64,000 nucleotides of DNA from an uncultured Gemmatimonadales bacterium (GTDB lineage: Bacteria > Gemmatimonadota > Gemmatimonadetes > Longimicrobiales > Gaopeijiaceae), in NCBI GenBank assembly GCA_937919655.1, contig CALFPJ010000078.1:1-64000 (forward strand). Reading direction: 5' to 3'. Below are positions 53,365-61,232 of this stretch, piece after piece (position 1 is the first letter of the stretch; every line of letters starts with the position of its first letter). Both the position numbers and the translations under genes were made by a program. The notes below the pieces were generated by a model that was not told the DNA's origin, searched no databases, and saw only the letters and a list, made by a program, of their open reading frames with translations.

Positions 53365-54803
53365 CCCTCCAGCGCCTCTCTGCCGAACCGTTCGATGGTC
53401 TCCAAGGTCTCGCGCACGTCGGTCCACGTTGTCGTGTGGTTGAGAATGCACAAACGGAGCGAATACAGGCCACGGAGGCGGGTCGACGACATCATGGCCA
53501 CGTTCTCGCCGATGATGCGTGCCTGCACCGCTTTGTTGACCCGCTCGAGCGTTTCAACATCCACATCCATATCGACCGGATTCACACGGAAACACACGAT
53601 GCCCAGCGAGGCCGGATTCGCGATCTGGATCGTCGTGCTCGCGCGGATGTAGGCGTCCGCCTGAGCTGCAAGCTCGATGCCGTTCCCCACAGCCCGCCGG
53701 AAGGCGGCCATGCCGAACGTCTGGATGGACATCCACACTTTCAACGCCCGAAACGAACGGCTCAACTGCAGACCTCTGTCACCAAAATTCGGGTGATCCG
53801 TGCCCCACTGGGTGTCCTGGAGATATTCCGGGTGCACCGAAAACGCTTCTTCGAGTTTACGCACGTCCTTCACCATGAGGCACCCCGCCTCGAAGGGTTG
53901 AAAGAGCCATTTGTGCGCGTCCATCGCGATAGAGTCGGCCCGCTCCAGGCCACGGAAGAGCGCCTTGCCCGTGTCCGTGAGAATCGCGAAACCGCCGTAT
54001 GCGGCGTCGACATGGAGCCAAATGCCTTCTGCCTCACAGTAGTCGGCTATGTCAGCCAGCGGATCGACCGCCCCGGTATTCGTTGTGCCGGCATTCGCAC
54101 AGATCGCAATCGGGCTGAAGCCCGCGGCCCGATCCTCGGCGATCATCCGGCGGAGTTCCGCCATGTCCATCCGGAACTGGGCGTCACTCTTCACTTCGCG
54201 CACGCAGTGCGGCCGAATCCCGACAATCGTCGCCGCACGACTCAGCGCAGTGTGGCTCTGGTCGCTCATATAGACCGTCGCCCGCTCTGGATGTCCTGCC
54301 GCCTCACGGGCCGCGACGAATCCGTCCAGGCTTGCGGCGGAACCCCCGCTCGTGAAGAGCCCACCGGCCGTCTCAGGATACCCGATCCAATCACGGAACC
54401 AATCCAGGACGACCACTTCGAGCTGACTCGGCCCACTCGCCCCCAGCCACGTACCCTGAAAAATGTTGTGGCCCGCCGCCATAAAGTCCGCCAAGACGCC
54501 AGGCCAGGTCGGCGATGAGGGCACGAACGCAAAAAAACGGGGATGGTCCACGCGACCGGCCACAGGGAGGATCTCCCGAGCAGCTCGCTCCAACACCTCC
54601 ATGGCGGGACGCCCTTCCTCAGGCGGGTCCTCTCGCATGAGGGGCTCAAGCTCCGACCGCGATCCGCCACGCCAGGCGGCCTCGCCCGGTAATTCGTGAA
54701 TTCGTTGCACGACCAGTTCGGCCGCACGGCGGGCCAGATCAAGCATTTGATCGGGCGACATTTGGAGTTCGCTGAGGACTCCGTCTTCCTTCGGCGAGGT
54801 CAT
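53361..54803 (-). CDS. PLP-dependent decarboxylase of the aromatic-L-amino-acid/glutamate group
   Basis: The 480-residue protein is a group II decarboxylase. The cofactor Lys is in SIAMDAHKWLFQPFE, preceded by a His-Val-Asp region WLHVDAAYGGFA, and the substrate-pocket motif RFFAFVPSSPTWP lies near residue 85. The N-terminus (LARRAAELVVQRIHEL) is typical. The substrate could be tyrosine, tryptophan, phenylalanine or a related amino acid. ATG 54803 is preferred; the longer frame from 54890 adds a non-conserved leader. It is the first gene of an operon with the CPBP protease and is divergent from the small gene at 54822. Confidence 0.88.
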   Translation of the reverse strand: MTSPKEDGVLSELQMSPDQMLDLARRAAELVVQRIHELPGEAAWRGGSRSELEPLMREDPPEEGRPAMEVLERAAREILPVAGRVDHPRFFAFVPSSPTWPGVLADFMAAGHNIFQGTWLGASGPSQLEVVVLDWFRDWIGYPETAGGLFTSGGSAASLDGFVAAREAAGHPERATVYMSDQSHTALSRAATIVGIRPHCVREVKSDAQFRMDMAELRRMIAEDRAAGFSPIAICANAGTTNTGAVDPLADIADYCEAEGIWLHVDAAYGGFAILTDTGKALFRGLERADSIAMDAHKWLFQPFEAGCLMVKDVRKLEEAFSVHPEYLQDTQWGTDHPNFGDRGLQLSRSFRALKVWMSIQTFGMAAFRRAVGNGIELAAQADAYIRASTTIQIANPASLGIVCFRVNPVDMDVDVETLERVNKAVQARIIGENVAMMSSTRLRGLYSLRLCILNHTTTWTDVRETLETIERFGREALEG

Positions 54804-54821
54804 GCCGATAATCTTCCTTTC

Positions 54822-55139
54822 ATGTCTACAGAAACCGCTACGGGTAAGGGTGTCGTCTTCCGCGTTCTGGATGCGATGGATGCTCCACACACCGGCCGAA
54901 TTCTACGCCTCCGACTACAGTCGGGTGAAGCGCCTTCAATAAAGTCGCTCCGCAACGCCGAGATGAGCGCAACCGGCCCGGAGGGTCAGATCTGCCGCTT
55001 GAAGGTCGCCGGCTTCGCGCTGTTTGGGGGCAAAGCCAGCGACGACCGCCTGGCCCGCACGGGGCGCGTTGACGTGCACATCGATGAACTCGGAGACAGC
55101 GGCCCGATCGGGCTTCGCTGGGAAGTGCGACCGGTCTAG
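54822..55139 (+). CDS. Conserved hypothetical small protein
   Basis: ATG 54822 gives 105 residues, about 18 bases from the divergent decarboxylase start. The chain is beta-rich and has VVFRVLDAMDAPHTGRILRLRLQ and SMRNAEMSATGP-like turns, with a C-terminal strand GLRWEVRPV. No signal or membrane segment is seen. I do not recognise the family. Its stop overlaps the end of the convergent lipoprotein gene by four bases. Confidence 0.5.
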   Translation: MSTETATGKGVVFRVLDAMDAPHTGRILRLRLQSGEAPSIKSLRNAEMSATGPEGQICRLKVAGFALFGGKASDDRLARTGRVDVHIDELGDSGPIGLRWEVRPV

Positions 55140-55843
55140 TTACTTCTGAGCCCAGGCGGCTCGCGGTTGAACGTGTCCAAGAACCAACTCCGGTAGCGAT
55201 CCATCTCGTCCGGATTCGCACGAGCCCACGTGGTTCGGGCCGTGGCGAACTCACTCGGTCGGGCAGTAAATATGAACGCGTCGAGAAAGCCCGCTTCCGT
55301 GGCATACATCAGTTCGTCGAGCGGTCCATACGGCTGAGTGTCGAACACTGTCCTGCCAAGGACCCAGGCGTCGGACGCACGCTTTAGGATCGCTCGCTCC
55401 AACTCGTATTCTACGGCAGCCGGCGCCTCGGGCAGCCACTCTTCCTGGCGACCCATCCGCACCATCAGCTGCAGGTGCGCATAGATCGAGTGCACGAGAC
55501 TCGAATCTGGGGCTCGAGGGTCGACTACTGTGTGCACGGAGTCCTCTCCGACCTCCAACTGCTCCCACACATAGACCTCGCCGGCGGAGAGGTGGGAGAT
55601 AACCCAGAAGGACGGGTCATCGGAGATGTTGGCATTTTCACGCGAGACCCATTCGTTGACCTCCTGCATGCGCTCCTGGTCGACGCGCAACCTGGCACCG
55701 GAGTGAATCACGATCGACCTAGGCTCTGGCAGCTGGGGGACTGCAGCGGCACAACCGGTCAGCAGGGCAACCAGGCCCAGGACGGCGACCTGAGCTCGAT
55801 TTTGTGCAATACCTGCAAAGACTTCAATCACTTGTCTCGTCAT
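55136..55843 (-). CDS. Lipoprotein of unknown function
   Basis: The 235-residue protein has a lipobox LLTGC (Cys near 31) after a hydrophobic helix (VAVLGLVALL). The mature part has mixed helices and strands, with an early VIHSGARLRVD and a late RSWFLDTFNREPPG. No catalytic motif is recognised. It is probably attached to the outer membrane. It overlaps the convergent small gene by four bases. Confidence 0.6.
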   Translation of the reverse strand: MTRQVIEVFAGIAQNRAQVAVLGLVALLTGCAAAVPQLPEPRSIVIHSGARLRVDQERMQEVNEWVSRENANISDDPSFWVISHLSAGEVYVWEQLEVGEDSVHTVVDPRAPDSSLVHSIYAHLQLMVRMGRQEEWLPEAPAAVEYELERAILKRASDAWVLGRTVFDTQPYGPLDELMYATEAGFLDAFIFTARPSEFATARTTWARANPDEMDRYRSWFLDTFNREPPGLRSN

Positions 55844-55939
55844 CTATCTACTCGTGGGCTGGATCGAAAAGCTTGACACACATGGGTCCCGAATCGGAAT
55901 TGAGGGTACTTCATCACAGACGCAAGAGGAACACACCGC

Positions 55940-56506
55940 GTGTCGAGCACGATTATGGACAACACTTCAGAATTCCGCGCCCCCCATACCATGACCCCAG
56001 TCGAACTAGGCGAGAGCCTGGCGCTGTTGGTGTGGGAGAGCTTTTCCGACTTCCTCTCGAAGGAAGACGTTGAAACACCGATCCCCGAGGTCGACACCTT
56101 ATCTGACGAAGGAGCGGACTCGCATCACACAACGGAGGAGGCACTGATCTTTTTCATGTGGGCGCATACGCGCGGAACACAGTTAGCCTTTCTCGGGCGC
56201 GCGCCGGATCAACGGATTCGTGCCGGCCTCGACGCCCTGCATCGGGCGGTCTTTGAAGACATGGTGCAGCATGGGACGCCGGAAGCTCAGCTTCCGATAT
56301 TCGAGCAACGGGTTAGCGCCCGATATGCCGAATACCATCAGGCGGCCGCAGAATCGGACGTCCGGCTCGGGAAGGCCGCCTGCAGGCACGTCCAGGGTGT
56401 CGAGCCCGCCGACGACGCGCTGTCCGACGCGCTTCGCGAGCGAGCCGTCGCGGTCGCCAACCCGCTGAAGGATTTCCTGGAAGACGTGGAGCTGGTCGAA
56501 GCTTAG
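55940..56506 (+). CDS. Conserved hypothetical helical protein
   Basis: The GTG at 55940 (or ATG 55955) gives about 188 residues, mostly helical: LGESLALLVWESFSDFLSK, EALIFFMWAHTRGTQLAF, LDALHRAVFEDMVQHG and AVANPLKDFLEDVEL. There is no signal peptide, no transmembrane helix and no recognised motif. It is convergent with the paa cluster with a seven-base gap. Confidence 0.5.
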   Translation: MSSTIMDNTSEFRAPHTMTPVELGESLALLVWESFSDFLSKEDVETPIPEVDTLSDEGADSHHTTEEALIFFMWAHTRGTQLAFLGRAPDQRIRAGLDALHRAVFEDMVQHGTPEAQLPIFEQRVSARYAEYHQAAAESDVRLGKAACRHVQGVEPADDALSDALRERAVAVANPLKDFLEDVELVEA

Positions 56507-56513
56507 AAGCGTT

Positions 56514-56747
56514 CTAACCCCGCCACTTCATCATCTCGAACGGCGACCGGCAAGCGCGACACCAATAGCTACTTACGGAAGCGTGCGACCCGAACGCGTT
56601 CATGATTTCCGTCTCGTGACCGTCGCAGAACGGGCACTCCGGTGTCCGAGGCATGTTGCCCGGCGCCTCCGCTCCACGAGCCTCAGGATCGAAGCCCGAC
56701 TCCCGGTCGCTGGGATCGCTGCCGCGGAACGGGGGCTCGTTCGCCAC
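56514..56747 (-). CDS. Stand-alone PaaD-type zinc-ribbon protein
   Basis: The 77-residue protein has an acidic leader and a zinc ribbon: CPFCDG at residue 38 and CRACRSPFEMMKW near the end. This Cys arrangement and the closing CRxCRxPFxxxK are like the C-terminal ribbon of PaaD in ordinary phenylacetate operons. Here the ribbon is encoded alone as the last gene, while the DUF59 part of PaaD is a separate gene at 57790. GTG 56747 overlaps the paaC stop by one base, so it is co-transcribed. Confidence 0.7.
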   Translation of the reverse strand: MANEPPFRGSDPSDRESGFDPEARGAEAPGNMPRTPECPFCDGHETEIMNAFGSHASVSSYWCRACRSPFEMMKWRG

Positions 56748-57535
56748 TACTCTACGAACAACGCACGATTGCGGTCGCCCCGGGCTCGCTCAATCGAGTC
56801 GGCATCGGGCTGGCCTAGTCCACGACCCCTATCGGTGTCCCACTCTCCAGCGGGGGCGACCGCATCCACGTCCACGCCGCCACTCGCCAACACGCCGCGT
56901 ACGGCGTCCTTGAACGACGCCACCTGTTCGGCGGCCGTCGAAGTAACGCCCGCAGCCGCGAGCGCCTCTTTGGCGGCATCGTTCGTCCCAAGCCAGGCGA
57001 GCGCAACGGGAAGCTGCCGGTCGGTCGCCGCTCGGAGTAACAGCTGGGCCTCCTCAGAGGCGTCCGCCAAACGGCGATACCAAGCGGTGCTCATGCTGAC
57101 GTGAAACTCCTCTTCCGAAACCATCTTGGCCACGCGCGAGGTAGCCGGCTCAAAACGTCCACCCGCGAAGCCTGCGAGTGCGACGGTCATCGCCCCGTCG
57201 GCGATCACCATGGCCGAGACGAGCGCCGCCCAATTTTCCGCTGGCTCATCGAGCACGCTGAGGTTCCCATAGGCCTCCGCTGGGCGGTCATGCTCGGCAA
57301 CCACAGGGTCCTCACCGAGGTGCTTGAGCATGGAGTACAGCAACCGGGCGTGTCCCCACTCGTCCTGAGTCATGGATGACGTGGCCACACCGGTCTCAAT
57401 GGTGGGCGCCCCCAAGATCCAGTCGGAGTAACGAATCCCCATGAGCCGCTTTGAGTCCGCAAGGCCCATGATGAGTCGTTTTAGCGCAGCCCTGTCCACC
57501 GGGCTCATCGCGTCGACGTCGACATACTCGTTCAT
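56747..57535 (-). CDS. paaC: PaaC-like structural subunit of phenylacetyl-CoA epoxidase
   Basis: The 262-residue protein is a ferritin-like helical subunit of the PaaABC(E) epoxidase. It shows SKRLMGIRYSDWILGAPTIETG and WGHARLLYSMLKHLGED, and SEEEFHVSMSTAWYRRLAD, the expected family blocks. PaaC lacks a complete di-iron centre in the known enzyme and stabilises the PaaA subunit. The gene overlaps paaB (ATGA) and the zinc-ribbon gene. The substrate could be phenylacetyl-CoA or another CoA thioester. Confidence 0.85.
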   Translation of the reverse strand: MNEYVDVDAMSPVDRAALKRLIMGLADSKRLMGIRYSDWILGAPTIETGVATSSMTQDEWGHARLLYSMLKHLGEDPVVAEHDRPAEAYGNLSVLDEPAENWAALVSAMVIADGAMTVALAGFAGGRFEPATSRVAKMVSEEEFHVSMSTAWYRRLADASEEAQLLLRAATDRQLPVALAWLGTNDAAKEALAAAGVTSTAAEQVASFKDAVRGVLASGGVDVDAVAPAGEWDTDRGRGLGQPDADSIERARGDRNRALFVE

Positions 57536-57756
57536 GCGTCATCTCCACGAGCTTTCGCGAAAATGCCCTCCGTGAGGTTGACCGCGATCACAGAAGAGCG
57601 TTTCACGATACACATCTCAAACCAGTTCTCTTCGGAGTAGGTTGTCCACGCGTAGACCTTCGCGGTCTCATCATCGAGCGCGTCGATGTAGCCGATGTGA
57701 GAAAGTTGGTCCCCCCGATTCTTGCGGGCAAACACGTCATAAACGATCTCAAGCAT
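57532..57756 (-). CDS. paaB: PaaB-like subunit
   Basis: The 74-residue protein has YDVFARKNRGDQLSHIGYID, then VYAWTTYSEENWFEMCIVKR, closely matching the PaaB family. PaaB is a small subunit connecting the PaaAC core of the epoxidase. It is short but the family commonly has about 75-95 residues. It overlaps paaC by four bases. Confidence 0.88.
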   Translation of the reverse strand: MLEIVYDVFARKNRGDQLSHIGYIDALDDETAKVYAWTTYSEENWFEMCIVKRSSVIAVNLTEGIFAKARGDDA

Positions 57757-57789
57757 TCTACCTTCTCTCCCGTATCCCAGCCGCGCAGT

Positions 57790-58215
57790 TTACGCGGACA
57801 CTCCGTAAGTCTTGAGCTTCGCCCGCCCTGCCTCTGTAATGCGTTCATTCGTCCAAGGCGGGCTCCACACTTCTTCGATCTCGACCGCATCGATCCAAGC
57901 TTCCATCTCGAGGCGGTCCGTAATGTCTTCGCGGATAAACTCCATGCACGGACAAGCTGTGGCAGTGAAGGTGATGGTGACCCGAGCCACGCCGCCTTCA
58001 ACCTGGAGACCGTAGACAAGGCCAAGTTCGACGAGGCTGATCGGAATCTCGGGGTCGAGCACCTCATCGAGTGCAGCCCAGGTCGCAGCCAGTACGTCCT
58101 TCGGCGCATACCCAAGAGGACCCGTCCATACGTCACGCCCTCCGCTCTTGTGCGAAGTCACACCGGCTGGAAGGCCGGCGTCAAGCCTCGGAACGAGCGG
58201 CAAGATCACGTTCAC
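57790..58215 (-). CDS. paaD: PaaD-like DUF59/MIP18 protein lacking the zinc ribbon
   Basis: GTG 58215 overlaps the paaA stop (GTGA) and gives 141 residues. The DUF59 domain is clear: LDEVLDPEIPISLVELGLVYG, VTITFTATACPCMEFI (reactive Cys region) and VEIEEVWSPPWTNERI. In typical PaaD this domain is followed by a zinc ribbon; here the ribbon is separate at 56514. PaaD probably helps assemble or maintain metal centres of the epoxidase. A long N-terminal extension of about 45 residues is unusual. Confidence 0.85.
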   Translation of the reverse strand: MNVILPLVPRLDAGLPAGVTSHKSGGRDVWTGPLGYAPKDVLAATWAALDEVLDPEIPISLVELGLVYGLQVEGGVARVTITFTATACPCMEFIREDITDRLEMEAWIDAVEIEEVWSPPWTNERITEAGRAKLKTYGVSA

Positions 58216-59165
58216 GCCGCCGAGTTCTTCTTGAGCCAACGAGACACATCGCTGCGCGAGCGCTGCACCGATTCGACGTAAATCTCGTTCATCGGCCCCC
58301 GGTTCTTCCAGCGTGCGAACACGGTATCCCAAGAGATTTCGCCTTCGTCGAACATCCAACGTTTTTCTTCTTCATCGTACTGACAGGGGAACGGATAATC
58401 GAGCACGTATTCCCCCTTCTCGGCATCGAAATGAGCCGGCGTATTCAGCCCAAGCTGTTCACACAAAGGAACCGTGGATGACATCCATACCTGACGGAGT
58501 TGATCGTTGGTCAGTCCCTTGAGCTTGTAGTCCAATTGGCCCGTATGCCGCTTCATGTCGTCCGGGAGGCCGAACCACTCGATGGTCATCGGGAACATCC
58601 AATCGACTGCCGTCTGGACCATAGCCTTCGCGTCCCCGCCTGCCTTGGAGAGACGGCGCATCCACACCTCCCCGTGACGCAGGTGGAAGGTCTCCTCCAT
58701 GCCGATCTTCACGAGCGCGCGCTTCAGCGGCCCGTAGGAGGTGTTCTCATGCACGTCAGATAGCAGCGTGATTCCGGCACGGTCGAAGAAGCCCGTGGCC
58801 ACTACCAACTCAGCCCAGTTGTCCAACGGCTGGTCGAAGCCATACGGGTGCTTGAACTCGTGGGGTTGGCGGCCGTAGATCAGATGCTCCTTCGATTCAC
58901 CAATGTCCTCGAGGAGTCGGTACGCGATGTTCGCGTGCGCCAATTCATCTTGGATAATGGCGTGTGCGCTGACCTGGGTATTGGTGGATGGTGCGTATCG
59001 GGCTGCCATCCAATAGGCCGGGGCGCTCATCAACTCGGTGTCCGCTTGGACGGTGAGTTGAACGCGGAGTGCCTTGCGGTACCCCTCGGTCATTTCCTCA
59101 ACGGACTCAATCATGTACCCGTCTTGGACTTTCTGGATCAACTCTTCATCGGTGAACGGCGGCAT
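58212..59165 (-). CDS. paaA: PaaA-like catalytic subunit of phenylacetyl-CoA epoxidase
   Basis: The 317-residue protein is the di-iron oxygenase subunit. The iron ligands are visible in IIQDELAHANIAYRL (E-x-x-H) and IGMEETFHLRHGE (E-x-x-H). The length and the opening SVEEMTEGYRKAL fit PaaA. It would epoxidise the ring of phenylacetyl-CoA or a similar CoA ester. It starts the operon paaA-paaD-paaB-paaC-ribbon. The usual PaaE reductase is absent from the window, so electrons must come from another protein. Confidence 0.9.
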   Translation of the reverse strand: MPPFTDEELIQKVQDGYMIESVEEMTEGYRKALRVQLTVQADTELMSAPAYWMAARYAPSTNTQVSAHAIIQDELAHANIAYRLLEDIGESKEHLIYGRQPHEFKHPYGFDQPLDNWAELVVATGFFDRAGITLLSDVHENTSYGPLKRALVKIGMEETFHLRHGEVWMRRLSKAGGDAKAMVQTAVDWMFPMTIEWFGLPDDMKRHTGQLDYKLKGLTNDQLRQVWMSSTVPLCEQLGLNTPAHFDAEKGEYVLDYPFPCQYDEEEKRWMFDEGEISWDTVFARWKNRGPMNEIYVESVQRSRSDVSRWLKKNSAA

Positions 59166-59322
59166 GCTGCCCTCGCGTTTATGACACTTTCACCCCGATC
59201 AACGACGGAGTGTTACAAGTCTATTCTAGGACGACCCTTGAGCAAGGCCGGGGGGCCAGAAAGCTGGGGCCCTCGTCGGCCAAAAGGATCACGAACGCCG
59301 GCCGCCCTACTTCTTCAGCCTT

Positions 59323-59622
59323 CTAGAGACCCAACGACGACCGGATCAACGGACTAATGCGCTCAGGCGTCCACGGGGGATCCCAGGTCAGCTCCACCTC
59401 CGCCTGCTCCACTCCGTCAACGCCCTCGATGGCGGTCTTCACGTCTTCGACGATTTGGCCAGCCACAGGACAGAACGGCGAAGTGAGTGAGATGGTCGCC
59501 TTAACGGCGGCCTCGTTAATGTCGATGTCGTAAATCAAGCCGAGGACGACCAGATCCAGACCCAACTCAGGATCTTTGACCGCCTTTAAGGCGGTCCGTA
59601 CATCCTTTTCTGTCACAGGCAT
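59323..59622 (-). CDS. DUF59/MIP18 metal-sulfur cluster assembly protein
   Basis: The 99-residue protein is a second DUF59 member: ALKAVKDPELGLDLVVLGLIY, TSPFCPVAGQIVEDV and VELTWDPPWTPERISP. It resembles SufT-like proteins that assist Fe-S assembly. It lies 157 bases upstream of paaA on the same strand and may be expressed with the paa genes. It could be a general maturation factor instead. Confidence 0.85.
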   Translation of the reverse strand: MPVTEKDVRTALKAVKDPELGLDLVVLGLIYDIDINEAAVKATISLTSPFCPVAGQIVEDVKTAIEGVDGVEQAEVELTWDPPWTPERISPLIRSSLGL

Positions 59623-59670
59623 GCATTCTCCAGGTTCATCGAGCAGGCATCAAGCAGCGCACCTAACATA

Positions 59671-59693
59671 AGTACGGCGGCACTCGCCGTACT
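59671..59693 (-). terminator. Hairpin downstream of the broken phosphatase gene
   Basis: AGTACGGCG pairs with CGCCGTACT over a GCACT loop: a perfect 9-bp stem just after the stop of the minus-strand phosphatase remnant and upstream of the DUF59 gene. The following bases (TATGTT on the minus strand) are only weakly T-rich, so activity is uncertain. Confidence 0.4.
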
Positions 59694-59705
59694 GATTTCG
59701 CGAGA

Positions 59706-60204
59706 CTAATGTTTCCTAACGAAGAGGACTGAGGTCTCCGTGCGCTCATCACCCTGCGCCTTTCGGATCGCCCGGTGGAGCGACGTCACCATCTCTCCGG
59801 CAGGTTTTCCATGAAGCTGGGCCAGAAGGTCGGCCGCCCCCAAGAGGAGCCCCTGCGACCCGTGCGAGAGCACGAAGGCGGTGTCGCCAGCCCTCATGTT
59901 GAAGCGCTGCACGTTGTATTTGAATCCGCCCATCATCCCGAGCGGTGGCCCATGGGCGCCGAACTGCTCGAAGGTACCGTCACGGCGGGCCTCCTGGCAC
60001 GCGTCCCGCGCTAGCCCACTCCAGGCCGTCGTCGCTCACCACCAAGACTCCCCATTGGACGAACTGATCGAGTCCCTGAACACCCGCGGCAGAGAGAGCT
60101 TCGTTCGCCCCCCTTAGAAGATCTGAAACGGAGGAACTGCTCGTGCTTAATGCACGCATCACCGCCCGGGCCGTGCCGGGTATATGCAGAGCGATGCGCA
60201 GCAA
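59706..60204 (-). pseudogene. Frameshifted remnant of a SpoIIE-type PP2C phosphatase
   Basis: On the minus strand, the first frame ends with QWGVLVVSDDGLEWASAG. One base later the reading continues in another frame with EARRDGTFEQFGAHGPPLG, then MRAGDTAFVLSHGSQGLL. Joined, this is the C-terminal half of a SpoIIE/RsbU-like phosphatase: the x-S-A-G, G-x-P-L-G and G-D-x-x-x-x-x-S-x-G blocks appear in the normal order, with the usual Asp of the last block replaced by His. The N-terminal metal-binding Asp residues are absent, so it is truncated as well as frameshifted. The shift is near 59985. Confidence 0.6.
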
Positions 60205-60325
60205 ATATCAAAGACCCACCGCCACCTGATTGGGATTTCGTGGTGCGAAGGACAACAAAGTAGAAGATTAAATAGTGAGGGACCCGCCTGTCGGTTGTTC
60301 CCATCGTGAAGACGCAGAGAAAAAC

Positions 60326-61228
60326 ATGCGGAAGCTCTTATGTCTTGTTGCTGGTGTCGCTCTGTCGACAGCAGCCCCTCTCGCGGCCCAAGACGGGCTC
60401 GCTGCATTGATCATTAGGGTGCAAGGCGCCGTGCAAATGCGTCAGGGTGGTGGTGCCCCCGCCCCGGCGACTGTTGGCACTCGCTTGGCTGTCGGTGACG
60501 AGGTGATCCCAGGGCAGGGCGCCCGGGCCTCCCTTATCACGCGCACTGGCGCGTCCCAACAGGTCACATCCGCAACGACGGTCGCCGAGCCGACCGGCGG
60601 CGGTAATACGGACATGTTCACGCGGGCGATGCCGACGCTCTCCCAGGCCGCTTCAACCGACGCGACTGCCGGCGGGCGCCAGGGAATGATTCGGCCGATT
60701 CCTGGGCAATCGACTTTGGTGGCGCCCCGGAACGGACTCACCATCAAGGGTCATCGCCCGACATTCATTTGGACCGGCACCCAAGGTCAGACCTACGAGC
60801 TGATGCTCCGGAAAGTGGACGGCGGTCGTCCCGAGATCTTCGAGGTCGGAGCCGACACGACTTGGACCTATCCCGAAGATCTTCCGCCGCTTGAGTTCGG
60901 CGCTACGTATTCGTGGACAGTCTTCGTAGGCGGCCGCCAGGGCGGCAGGCCGCTCACGCAGCAGGAATTCCGAGTGATCGATATCGTCGAGTTCGCGGCG
61001 CTGGGCGAGTTCATGGAGGAGATCCGGACCTTCGGTCTCGATCCGATGTCCGACGGCCTCTTCCTCACAGCAGTCGTGTTGCGTGACCTGGAATTGTTCT
61101 ACGACGCGGATCAGGCCATCGACGACCTGGAGGGCCAGGGCGACATGAGTGCCGACCTCTACATGCTCAAGGGTGAAATTCTCAACACGCTCGGGAGAGA
61201 GACCGAGGCTCGGAGGCCGATGCATTGA
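60326..61228 (+). CDS. FecR-like exported protein preceding an HD-GYP phosphodiesterase
   Basis: ATG 60326 gives a signal peptide (LLCLVAGVALSTAAPLAAQD); the upstream GTG-type start at 60275 would hide it. The 300-residue protein has a FecR-type N-terminal domain (IRVQGAVQMRQ, TRLAVGDEVIPGQGARASLIT), a Thr/Pro-rich spacer and a fibronectin-like domain (PTFIWTGTQGQTYELML). The last part is helical (FYDADQAIDDLEGQ, MLKGEILNTLGRETEA), possibly TPR-like. It may act in the cell envelope as a surface or sensing protein. It is four bases before the HD-GYP gene, so the two are co-transcribed. Confidence 0.75.
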   Translation: MRKLLCLVAGVALSTAAPLAAQDGLAALIIRVQGAVQMRQGGGAPAPATVGTRLAVGDEVIPGQGARASLITRTGASQQVTSATTVAEPTGGGNTDMFTRAMPTLSQAASTDATAGGRQGMIRPIPGQSTLVAPRNGLTIKGHRPTFIWTGTQGQTYELMLRKVDGGRPEIFEVGADTTWTYPEDLPPLEFGATYSWTVFVGGRQGGRPLTQQEFRVIDIVEFAALGEFMEEIRTFGLDPMSDGLFLTAVVLRDLELFYDADQAIDDLEGQGDMSADLYMLKGEILNTLGRETEARRPMH

Positions 61229-61232
61229 TGCG

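Noticed and set aside
53196-54518. A 440-codon plus-strand open frame opposite the CPBP and decarboxylase genes
   Set aside because: It is antisense to two motif-confirmed genes and has no recognisable protein features.
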